64,000 bases of DNA from assembly GCA_037013685.1 (NCBI GenBank), contig CM072884.1, forward strand, positions 682,001 to 746,000, given 5' to 3'. The first letter of the stretch is position 1. Every line of letters starts with the position of its first letter. A program made the position numbers and the translations under genes. Origin of the DNA: Acridotheres tristis. Taxonomy: Eukaryota; Chordata; Aves; Passeriformes; Sturnidae. Positions 34,092 to 46,000 of this stretch are shown piece by piece. The notes beneath the pieces were generated by a model. That model worked only from the letters and a program-made list of their open reading frames with translations. It had not been told where the DNA came from and made no database searches.

Positions 34092-37000
34092 GTACCGCGC
34101 CCGCCGGGAGCCCCCCGGGGGGAAAACGGGGGGAGAACGGGAGGCTGGCTGGGGAGCGGGATGTGCTGAGTCCCTACCGGCCGGGAGGGTGAGTCCTCCG
34201 GCAGGATGAGTCCCCTGAGAGGATGGAGGACCTCCTCCGGCAGGATGGAGGAGCCCCCCGAAGGATGGAGGAACCCCCCGAAGGATGACGGAGCTCCTCC
34301 GGCAGGATGGAGGAGCCCCCCGGGAGGCTGGAGGAGCTCCCCGGTAGGATGGCGGAGATCCTCCGGCAGGATGGAGGAGCCCCCCGAAGGATGGAGGAAC
34401 CCCCCGAAGGATGACGGAGCTCCTCCGGCAGGATGGAGGAGCCCCCCGGGAGGCTGGAGGAGCTCCCCGGTAGGATGGCGGAGATCCTCCGGCAGGATGG
34501 AGGAGCCCCCCGGGAGGATGGAGGAACCCCTGGAGGATGGAGCATCTCCCGCTGATGTGGAGGAGCCCCCCGGAGGATGGAGGAGCCCCCCGGGAGGATG
34601 GAGGAGCCCCCTCGGCGCCCAACTTCCCGCGGCTCCGGCGGGCGCTCCCCCCGTGCCCGCCGAGCTTTCCGCGGCTGCAGTCTCGCCTTCCTCTTGCACT
34701 ACTCTGGCTGCCTTGACTTGTCTTTCTTTCCTTTAATTTTAAATTTTCTCTTCATCTTCCCTCCCCCCGTTTGTTTACTTACTTTTTCTGGTGAGATAAG
34801 TGGGGGTTTTGGTGGGACTTGTGGTACTGTGTGCAGTCCAGTCGCGACATATCGCGCGTGGGTACACACAGGTATTTGTCGCGTACCTGGCGATGGGAGA
34901 TGCTGCGGGACGGACACAGTCCCGCCGTCTCAAGTTGTTGGTACAACGCACGGCAAACGTCTTTGCTGGTGGAGACGCACCCTGGATGATTCTTCCCCAG
35001 GGTGCTGGTTGGTAAAGTCCGTGCAGGGTCTCTGCTTTTTGGTTTTTGTGCTTCGGCGGAGGCTCTTACCAATCGCTTAGGACAGGTCACAGCGTTCTCA
35101 AGAGCAGCAGGAGCTCGGCTGGGTAGTAAATCGAGCAAGGACGAGCCCCCCGGAGCCCCCGACAAAGAGTTGTGCTGCTCTTGTTCATCCACGCAACTTC
35201 TGAGTGCTGAGGAACGGCTGAAGGAACTGGGGTCGTTTATCCCGGAGAAAAGGAGGCTCCGGGGGGACCCTGTGGCTCTGCACAACTCCCTGACAGGGAC
35301 AGCCGAGAGGGAACAGGGGCAGGAGGAGAGGGAACGGCCTCAGGTTGGGCCAGGCGAGGCTCAGGTTGGACACCAGCAGAAATTTCTTGATTGAAAAGGT
35401 TGTTAAGCATTGGCAGGGGCTGCCCACGGAGGTTTGGAGTGCCCATCCCTGGAGGTGTCCAAGGAAGGAGCAGAGGTGACACTGAGTGACGAGGTGGGGA
35501 TTGGGTACAGCTCGTTCTCGGCGATCTCTGAGGTCCTTTCCAGCCTCAGTGACTCTGGGATTCTGTGAGCTGTCGGACTTCTGCCTCTCCTGTATCAGGT
35601 CCTGAGCAGAGGGTTCCCTCCCCGGAGCTGTGTGCGGTGTAATTCCCTCCAGCTCCAGCAGCACTGCAAACGTGCCTTTGTTGATGATTGCATTCTTGCA
35701 CTCTCGGGTAGTTATTTTTTCATTCCAGTAAATTTGTCACGGAGCGAAATTTAATATAGGGCTCTGAGAATCTCATCATATGAAAAATGATAAGGTTTGT
35801 GAATATTATCATATAGGAATGCAAAAAAAAAAAAAAAGTTGCTCTCTTCTGTTACCAAGCGTGTGCTTCTCCTTGGTAACAGAAACATCCAATGATCCTG
35901 CAGTTGATAAAAGGCACATGCACACACACGTCCTCCCCACCTCCACATTTTGGGTTTGCTACATTTATCTCAGTCTGTTAAGAGGGGAAAAAAATAAAAA
36001 AGTCCCACCACACACTCCTCTGTCTCAGCTCCCAGGTCTGTTGCTTGATTCGGGTTTTTTTCTCTCCCAGTATCTCGAATAACACACGCTGTGACACAGT
36101 GACAAGCAGAAACTCAGCAAGTCGCACTTCTTTCTGCGGTATCCATCTCTGAGGGCAGGCAGGGTGATCTCTGAGCTCTGTCTGACCTGACCCTGTGCTG
36201 TGGCACTCTGGCACTGGGTGAAGGATCAGTCACATACTTTCAAACTGACTAATCCGACATCCACCTTCCCAGAAATCCACCTCTCCAATTCCAGCTGTTT
36301 GTGCATAAGCACTTCGAGTTAATGGGTAGGAGATGAGAGTTATTAAGGATTTTTTTCAGGTGAGGTGCTCTCTGAGCGAGGTTCCTGCCTCTCACCCTAG
36401 GGGGGAGTGCTTTCCATCCCACGCGTGCCCCCACGTGAGGATTTCACCCCGGGTCAGAGCTGATGGACCCTCGGCCCTCCTGGGCACTGAGCTCTGGCAT
36501 GGCCCCAGTCAGAGGCAGCTGGAACGTGCCCGAGCTGGCTCTGGAGCCCACCAGAGGTGGCAGAGCTCAGCTGGGATGGCAGGGAGAGAAGGGAAACATC
36601 TGCTCAGCCCAGCTCCTTCCTTCCAGAGCACAGGGCTGTGCCAGCGGGGAGGCTGAGGCTGGCAAGTGTGGGAAGAGCATCGGGAACAGCAGTGCCCTGG
36701 CCAGAGAGCAGGGATGCTCTGCTGGCAGCTGGTCATGGGAGGAGGCTCTCTGAGGAGAGAGCACTGCCCTTGGCTGTGGAGATCAGCCATTCCTTGAGCA
36801 CTTCCAGCACAGCATCCTCCCATGACGTGCTGCCAGCACAGCATCCCTGCTCTCCAGCTGTCAGGCACTTCTGTTCCCAATCCCATTCCCACCTCGCTCC
36901 TCCCAAGGCTGGAAGGGAAGGTTCCTCCATAAGCTGTCCCCACTTCCATGGCCCGAGGCAGGTTTTTGCCTGGGCATTGTCTAATTCAGTAAGATTGACC

Positions 37001-40000
37001 TAAGAGTGTAAAGCAGAGTCTTCCTCTGTGTCTGGGAGCTGTTCTGGCAGAGGCTGGGCCCTTACGGTCACTGAAATGTCAGACTTCAGCAGGGGGGGCC
37101 CAAACAGGTTTTGATTTGCAACAGACTTCAGCAACTCTGGAGGAGTTAATGCACGTTATTGTCTCAGAAAATGCAGTGTTTGGGAATGAAATCCATGGAT
37201 GAATGAGCCCCCAGCCAGGCTGGGATCCATGGCCCTGACACAAGGCATTGTACACGGCCGAGGTGATGCCAAGAGAGTGCCAACAATCTGCCATTACCTC
37301 ACCCTGACGTTCCTGGGAGCTGGAAAGGTCCTCCAGAGGATGGGATGGCAGCAGGGCAGCTGATGGATGGTGCCCTCGGAGTGACCTGAGTGGGATGGCA
37401 CTTGGCAGCTCCCATGAGCTGAGGTGAGATTTTTCAGCCTTCCCTCCCCAGGTTTTTATCCTTGGACTTTCAACCCACAGCTCTCACCGTACTGCTCGTG
37501 GTTTGTGCTGCCATAAGTGCCTGGCATGTTATTATTTTCTGGGCTTGAAAAAACCCCTTGGTGGGGCCTGATGCAATTAAGTGCATTTTAGCTGAGCGCA
37601 GGAGAATAGTTGGACAGATTATTCTTTCCGTGGCTTTTGAAGGAAATATCGCAGCCTGTAATCTGACATTTTGGGGTAAAGGGCTGATTTGTCAGCCCGA
37701 CTCAGACAGTGTTTATTGCTAATCCTAAGGAAACATAGCTCCTCTATAAAGAGCAAGCCAATTTAGCTTTAAATTGTGGCTCTGAAGCCCTGCTGAGTGA
37801 GCTGTGTTTGGGTGGCTTTGGGAGCCTGGGCACAACATCCTCTTGGATTGTTCCAAGTCATTCACTGGGTGATGGGGAGTAGGCAAAGGAGATATCTCTC
37901 CTTTATGAAGAGAGATATTTTTATTAAAAGAGGTCTATTTTTATAAAAATGCACTTATTTTTTGCATTCTTAGGGAGCTGAGAGTACGTTGCCATCACTG
38001 TGGTGGGGTGATTTGAGGCTCTGTTATCACACTGTGTTATCTATTCTGTTATCTGCTGCAGACCCCAGTGCAATGTCCCAACAGCTCGGTACAGCATTGT
38101 GGAGTGACAACACATTGACAGCATATTGAGCCAAAGTTCCTGTAAACAAACCTGATCCAAGATTATATTTAACTGCTTTTAAGCGTAGTCTTTGGTGCTA
38201 CCAAAAAAAAAAAAAAAAGTCACTGAAGCAAATTGACTCATTTGATTTCTCATCCACGGAAAACTTTGTTTGTAATTTTCTTCAGTGCTGTTGTTGAGCT
38301 GGAACAAGGTACGTTTTTAGTTACACTTTGTCAAGAGGTTTTCTGCAACAGTGGGAAGCAGCGGCTAAAAATACAATTTACCAGCTTTTCTATGGAGGCA
38401 AAGCAATTAATATTACTAGTGGCCTGTTCACAGAAGAGTTCACGTTCAGAATGTATTTCTTTATTAAAGTGGTAAAGAAAAAATGAAAAGGCATATTTGA
38501 GCCTCTCCCAGGGAAGTGCAGGGGTGGGTGGGCAGAGCATCCTCCCTGCAGAGACCTGGAAATGCCTCTTTGTGTCACAGAGTTAATTTTCCCATGAATA
38601 AAAAAAAAATTGCCACCCTTTCCCCGTGTGTTTCACCACAGGTGTCAGGGAACAGAGGCTTGGTGGCTTTTGGGGGTGTTAGCAGGTGAGAATGGCCTGG
38701 GTGGCTGTTCTTCCCCTGGTGACATCGCTGCTCTGCACTGGGAAATTCAGCACTGGGGGGACTGTCAGCCTTGTCTGTATTTCAAAATCTTGAGTTTCCC
38801 AAACAGTATCACTAGCTTAAAAACTGGGAAATTTGGTACATACCCATGTGAAGTTCTAGGATCTTTACCTCTATCTTTACCCTTTCTGAGCTCTGGGGGC
38901 CTTGAGGGTGTGTGGTATCACTTTCAAACCATCCTGCCATGCAAATGGGACAGCAAGTGGCCTCACTGCAGACAAAAGTTGAGTTTCTGAGGTGTTTGCA
39001 GGTCTTCCAGTTCAACCTTTCCTTCTTCGTCCCTCCCAGGTATTGTGAGGTTGCAGGTAAAACTGAGACTTTCATTCTTTTCAGGGCATCAGAGGGTAAA
39101 GCTGCAGGATTTTAATTTGAAATTTGATCTGTTGGTTTTTGGGTTTTTTTTACCTCCAGTGATACTTGTATATCAGTTTCCTGGATGCGTTAGTTCTCTC
39201 ACTTATGTTTAATTAGCAATTTTATCTTTACCTGTTCCTCAACACATTTTCAAATTTTATCTCCATCCAAAAAAATTTTTAAAAAGCTTGTTTTGAAAAG
39301 CACTGGCTGCCAATCCACAGGGTAGCTTTTTCCCAGGATGCTGTTCCCCTTTATTAAACAGCTGCCAACTCTTGCACCTGGATGATGTGCCACTCTTAAT
39401 TTCATGCACTGAGGAAACAGAACGAAGATGTTTCTGCAGCCTGGATTTTGACATTTTCTTGCTTCTAGGTGTTTGCTTTCACAGCCTTTCCTTTCACAGG
39501 GGTTTGTGTCTGTGTGTGCAGATGCAGGATTTGTGCCGAAGCTGCTCCGTGCACACTTCTGTTAACGTGCAGCCCTGCAGGAAATGTTTTGGAGAGCAGT
39601 GTTGTGGTTGCAGTGGCAGCACTGAGGACTTGGCTGGGAGCAGGAGCAGGCTCCTGTGTCGGTGTGCTGTTCCCTCATAGGTGTTTTGTAGCTTGCAAGA
39701 GTTGTAGCAACAGGCAGAGTGAAGCCAGGCTGCTGATGTGCTCCCAGCTGCTCAGTCTGTTTCACCTGGAAAATAACCAGGTGAAAACTGGATATAAAGC
39801 CATACTCTTCCTATGTTTCACAGTGAGTGTGAGCAGGAATGAGCTGGGATAGGCCAGGAGCCTGTTCATTAATGCCAAGCCTGACTTCCAGAAAGATTGA
39901 CTTAATATTTTTCAGCTGTAGCTTGCAACTTGTTCTGCAATGAGCCGAACTGATGCGCAAGTGGCAGTTCCTTATCCTCTTGAGATAATCTGCTTTCAAG

Positions 40001-43000
40001 TTGGCATTCAGCAGTTTTAAGGATGCCTCGTGTCAGCAATGTGCTGCTTTTCCTGCAGACTGTGTTCCTTTCAGTGGCAGATGCAGGATGGAGGGAAGCC
40101 GAGTGTTCTGGGTTGAATTGACACCAGGTGACGCTCACATCTGGATCCGAGTATTTGTTCCTGCAAGGTTTGTAGTTGGAACTTGTTTAATGACATGTAG
40201 AGCTGCATGCCCGTTTCCAAAGGCATGTGTTCCCTGTGGATGTCTTGGCAATTAGAGCACATCTTGCTTCCTGCGTTGTGCAGTGTGTCCTCTGACACCC
40301 TGCAGGATGGTGCTGCAGCTCCTTGCATTTCAGCCGATGTTGTGCTTTTGCCCCTCTGCCCTCAGGAGCCGGGAAAAGGGAGGTCATTGATGAGCAGCAC
40401 TTGCTCTCCACAAGGATGTAAGCCTGGCAGGAAAGCAGTGGTGACAAACCTTGTGGTGACTGAGTTGTGACAGTCTGCCTGAACCCCCAGCTGCTGTGCT
40501 GTCTGAACAGTGGCACGGAAATGAACTGAGGGTTTACAGCTGACTCTGCTGTTCTTCAAGGTTATGGAGAGGCATCAGAGCTGTCCAAAGCCAATAACTG
40601 GGGGAATATCAGCCAAGAGGTGAATTAGGGGGATTGCAGAGTCAGTGCTCACCTGGCAGTGTGGGATACAAGTGCACCAGAGCAAGCTGGCTGGACTCAG
40701 GCCATGCTGGTGCTGGTCTGCTTGCCCCACTTTGTCTCCTTTGTCTCCGAGATTGGCTGAGCTGTTATTTTCAGGTGAATTGAAGAGCAGAAACCCCAAA
40801 CCTCCCTCTTGCATGGCTCAGTGAAAGAGCTCATGCTGTGTTTCCCTAAGGGGCTGCTCTCCTGCAGGGGATGGAGTGGTTTTGGTGGGCTGGAGGTTGT
40901 GCATCCTGTGGAGGATGGAGAGAACTGGGCTGGCTTTTCTGCAGTAGGAGAGAAGCTGCTCTGTGCCACTCCTAGGAGAGAAGCAGCCCTTTGTGAGCTG
41001 GCTCAGTGAACCCCAGGCACACCTGAGTGCTGATCTGTGCTCTGGCAGAGAGCAGGGTCAGACCTCATCCTCATGGAAAGGGCCTGGAAGGAGTCACCAC
41101 GGTCCCCCAGGGAAGCTACCTGTGAAAAATCAACAAAAGCTGCTGCACTGACCAAAGTCTCCTTTTCTGTCAGTGTTTGCTCTGCTCTGGCCCTGGGCTC
41201 TGAGTTCAACACCTTTGGTGCTATACCCATGGTGCTTCTCATTTGCCATGTGGGATCAGAGGCATGCTGAGGAAAACCATTGCAACAAAAAGAACTAAAA
41301 AAAGCCAAGTTATATAAAATAAAGTTCCTTTGCTCTCTGTCTGTTGTGGAAGATTGTCATGGAAACATTTTTTTCAGAGAATAAATTCGTTTTCTGTGAA
41401 TAATGTCCACAGAGCTGAGGGAGAGAACATATTCTTTATATATCAAACCGTTATTGGAGACACCTTTTTGCTGGCTCCTGAAGTTGTAAATGTTTCATCT
41501 GCTGTGCTTTAAATCACTACAAAGGAGGGTATTACCTGGGCCTCAAAAGTAGTGGCTCACAGGGACTAGGTTGTTGGTTTTTCTCTTCTAAAGCCAGAGA
41601 GCTGTATTGGTATGAAATCAGGGGCACTTAGCCTGCCATAACTCCAGTTCTGCATAAGACAGCTACAATGTGAAACAGGGGCTATTTAATGGGAAACATA
41701 TCCCAGAGCCAGGAAGGTGGGAAGCTGCTGGAGGAATGTCATTGGTATCATTCCTCTGCTTCTGCTTCCCCACTGGTAACTTGAGCCTTCCATCCATCTC
41801 TCTGCCACAGGGCAAGCTCTCAGCAGCCTTAGGAGGGCGAGTTATGCCTTATTTTCCCCAAGGAAAGCCTTCCCTGCTAGCTGCTCGTACCTTGAGTTTA
41901 GAGTTTTCCTCCAGTGTTTTGGCATGTCAGTCTCACCTTAGGAATGGGGGTCCAAAAGCCCTTTTCTGAAAAAAACAGGGAGGTTTGGGAAAGCTGTGCT
42001 TGATGGATATCCTGCACTTTGTCAATGGCAAGGCAAACCCATCTGTCCCAGGCACTCAGAGACAAGATTGTGCCTTGCTGGAAATGTCTCCGGCCTGGAG
42101 GCTGGTTTTGACAAGCTCTGTAAGGATTTCTTTTGGAACCTTTTAGTGCATCCTCGTGTCTGTCTGTGCCTGGCTTTCTGCCACCACTACTTTCATCAGT
42201 GTCTGCATAATCTCTCTTGACTTGTGTAGATATCCTTAGAGGCCAGGGAGGTAAAAATGTGCTGCTCTCCCTCACGGCTGCAGTTACCATTAATTAGCTG
42301 ACCAAGAGAGCACTGAGAGCTTGCTGGAACTGATTTCTTTCTGCCAAAGGCAAGACAGATCCCCACCATGACCCACTCCAGATAAGCCATAAACCAGGTT
42401 CCTTCCCATGGATGAGGCTGTTCTGTGTTCCTGCCTCCCAGGGGGCGTCTCTGCCCCTGTGGCATCTGTGCCTGGTACAAATGCTGCTGCACTGGACATG
42501 CAGAAACAAGGAAAAAAGGTATTTTACGGGGGTTTCTTTTCAGAGAGGCTGGGTAAGGGCGTTGTGTCACCCCACTTGCCTCCAAACCATCTCCTGCTGG
42601 TCCCTGAGCTGTAAAAGTCTGGCTGTTCCAGGTGCCAGGGATGCTGACAGGTGAGGATGTGTCTGTCTGTCCCTGTTTGAACAGGGAGTGACGCACAAGA
42701 TGAGAGGGAAAGAGCAGCTGGCTCTATGGAAACAGCAGAGCAGAGGTCCAGGGAAGGACAATCACACTTGCCTGTGGAACATGGCACAAAGTTCCCCATA
42801 AATATGATGTGAGGTAAGACATGTTGAAGAGGAATAGCCTGAGTTTGCCCAATTTACCTTTTGGGATGTTAATTTTAATTTTATTCAAGAGCTTTCTCTT
42901 ATCAGAAATCTTTCCCTCATGTAGGTGCTTGCAGAAAATCACTGAGTCAGTGCATAGCATTCACTTAATTAAATACTTTGAGCTTCAGTGAGCCACTACG

Positions 43001-46000
43001 ACAAACAGTTCTTGGACCTCAGACTATACTGAAGCTCTTTTCAAAACTCTTTCCAAAACTTCAACGTAATTTTTTAATTACTGGCACCAGAACTGGATAC
43101 AGCAGTCTAATAATAGTCCCCAGTGCCTTGGACAGGTGTAATTAATACCTTTTCTTACTTTACCAAATACATCCTGCTTATGCTTTTAGGGATTATGTTT
43201 AAGTTGGCTGTGGCATCAAGAGGCCTTATGATAATTTTGCTTATCTAAAGTCCTCCTGAATACCTTTCTACGCTGCTGGGTGCTGTCATGTTTGGGCTGT
43301 AGGGAATTGGCAGGATGTTGTTTTTATCCCCTGGCAGTGGGATTCTTTCCCTTCAGGCTAGCAGGAACCCGAAGTACGTGAGTGAGTGAAGTACATGAGT
43401 GAATGTACTCAGAGCTACTTTCTGGTCTGGAAGAGTTTATGTTTCTTCAGGGGCTAATTTCAAGCTTTCCTGCCTATGTCTATCCTGCCAGCAGAGCCAG
43501 TGGCCTTCTGCCTGCTGAGACATTTATCCTGGACTCATCTGCAGCAGCTGGGGTTGTGTGCTGCTACACCCCAAACTCTTGGCTTACAGCTGTCAGACTC
43601 AGAAGAAAAGAAAATACCGTAGCAGCAGTGACCCCTCCCTACCTTTCCTGATTGCTGATTTTACTACAGTTAGAGTAAATGCTGAAATACCCTTTACTTC
43701 AGTGCTTTATTTCTTAAGATACTGGAACTTGCTATATAAAAACCCACATTCTTTCACAGCACTGTAACATTTTCTAAGCTCTAACGGTTAGAGAAAAGAA
43801 TAAACTCTACCCAGAGAATGAAATTGGCATTTTCCAATCCTTGGTTGTGATGAACAACTTGTTCTATGCCTGGCTGGGTGATCGCCCAAAATGAGATGCC
43901 CTCGAAGGGGTTGATTTTGGGACTGTGCTGGCAATTGTGCAGGCTTCAGAGCTAGGTCTGTTTAATATGACTTGAATTGGCCACCCAAAATCACTAGCTG
44001 CTTTTGAAAATGGAGCTCAGATTTTTGTGGTGAGAACAGTGGTAAATACAAAGCAGGCTGCAAGTGAAGCCAGACAGCTATGGCTGGAAATAAGGGAGGA
44101 AAGAAACGGAATTTATTGCTGCCTTGGGCACAGCAAAGAGAAAAAAAGCTGGAGATAGACTTGCAGTACCAATGGCTGCAAAATATCTCCATGGTCTGGC
44201 CCTTTGTCTCGTTCTCCTGGCTAAGCTTACACGGGACAGTGAAGGTTTGTGGTTTGGGTGCAGAAATCCAAGTCTCAGGCTTTCTCTTTGCCTGTGCCCC
44301 GAGCTGCAGCTCTGAATGGTCAGGATGCTCCAGGATGGTGCTGGGACTGAGTGCTGCTGCCTGGCTTGGCACCATGGCAGGCAGGTCTGCCAGAAGTAGA
44401 CTCTGGGAAAGAAAAAACAAAAAGAGTTAAGAAACAGGAAAAAGGCAGGAGGCTGTCCCTCCAACAGTGAAATAGTCCCTCAGATAGCTGAAGTTGCTTC
44501 TCTTGTGCTCTGTTGGTCTCCTGGCCAAATCCCACAGTTCTTGCTGGATTCTTTTTCAAACCAGTTTCCTCTCAATTCAGCCGAAGCTCCCTTTGGCAGC
44601 AGCCAGCAGGAACTGCCTTGCCTCCCTCTTAGACTGAGAATTTGCTGAAGGAAACAACCCAAGCGCTCGGCTAAGTGAGGAAAGCTCTTCAAAAGTTCTC
44701 AAAATATCACACCCTGGTTTTGCAAGGTCACGTGCCATCCCCCGTTCTCTGCAAAGTTAAACATGTCAGAACATTATTTGCAGAGCTGGGGCCACTGCAG
44801 TGGAAGTGTTCCTGCAGTTGTTCCTGCGGCCATCTGATGTGGGCATTGTTCAGGACCTCTCGGCTTTGGCTCCTTGAGGACTGAGAGAAGCAGCTCTGCT
44901 GCAGAGCACCGAGGCCAGGAGCTAAACTGAGCCCTGGGCAAGCAAATGTCTGCTGAGCACAACCTCCCGAGCTGGGGCTTTTCTAAATGTCACTGGCAGG
45001 GGTTTAGACGGCTGGCAGGAGGGATGGGGATGACTTGGACTTCTGCTTGCTGAGCACCTGGAGCAGCAGAGCCTCGTTGGGTTATTGGCAGCTCTGGGAA
45101 GCTGGTGCCTCCTGCATGGACACAGGGATGGAGGCATTCCTAGAATGAGTGTGACCCCCTTCCCAGCTTCATGGCAATTCCATACTGCTTCCAAAGGGCA
45201 TGCAAAGTGTGTCTTCTCTGGTGGCAGCAGCTCCAGCTCCCAGATTTCTCCAGGCAACATTTGGTCCTTTAAACTGTTTCTTCTCAGGTTTATTTTTTTT
45301 TCCTTGGGGGCCTTGCTGCAAGTGTTTTTTGTGCAGTTTGGTGCCAGTCAGCTTCAGCCTCCCCCGGCTCTCTCTCCCTGAGATTCACAAGCCCTCTGAA
45401 GGCAGGAGCTGGCAGCGCTCCCCATGCCCGTGTGCGGGGGACACGTGCGGGTGTTTGGGTGAGCACACGTGCCCGTGCCGGGCCTTCAGCTGCTCAGTTT
45501 TGCATCCTCTCCTCCAAGGAGAAGAGAGGAGCCGGCCCTGCCCTCACCTGTGTGTGCTTCAGCCCAACCTGGATGGCTTTAGCACGGCGATGGAGAGAAA
45601 ACAGCAATTGCTCATATGATGTGTCACACCATAACCTTCAGGAAAGTAATTCATTCCAACAGTGTAATTCTAGGACTCGGGAACCAAAAATATGGGCTAT
45701 TACTCATCTTTGTATTTCATAAGGCAGAATAACCTAGACCATTTATCTGTTTACACAGCAGAGGTTTAGCCAAAAGCAGAATGTCAAGAGCTGCTGTTGC
45801 TACATATTGAGAGTAATTACTTGCTTTATCATCTATTTTTTTATTTCTGTGCCAATATTGGCCAGGAACTCAAGTCAGGAGATGGGCATGATGCAGAAAC
45901 AAAGAGCCCCTACTTGAAGCTTGGGAGAGCAAAGCTGAGTAATTGGCATGTCTTGAGTAGGCTGTGAAAGCTCAAATGTATTTGTTTGATGATTACCCAA

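Larger units (their letters stand above)
33050..34190 (+). promoter_or_regulatory. HUNK CpG-island promoter and 5' leader
   Basis: Very GC- and CpG-rich DNA surrounding HUNK exon 1, without a clear TATA box. CpG density rises near 33.05 kb and continues into intron 1. The leader, if it starts near 33.1-33.3 kb, contains several upstream ATGs, described separately. Boundaries are by eye. Confidence 0.75.

Noticed and set aside
33197..34192. A 331-codon plus-strand frame overlapping HUNK exon 1
   Set aside because: It is out of frame with the conserved kinase sequence and reflects CpG-island composition.
33069..34622. A 517-codon open frame on the minus strand across HUNK exon 1 and the minisatellite
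   Set aside because: Stop codons are rare in DNA this GC-rich, the product is a periodic Pro/Ser/Gly repeat from the minisatellite, and it is antisense to a secure exon.
34206..34736. A 176-codon plus-strand repeat protein in HUNK intron 1
   Set aside because: It consists of the translated minisatellite with a 42-residue period. It is not linked to the HUNK frame, which stops at 34167-34169 on read-through.
36548..36563. CCACCAGAGGTGGCAG as a CTCF site
   Set aside because: The 3' half matches the core, but the CC dinucleotide is displaced relative to the consensus. Without binding data or conservation this is too weak to list.
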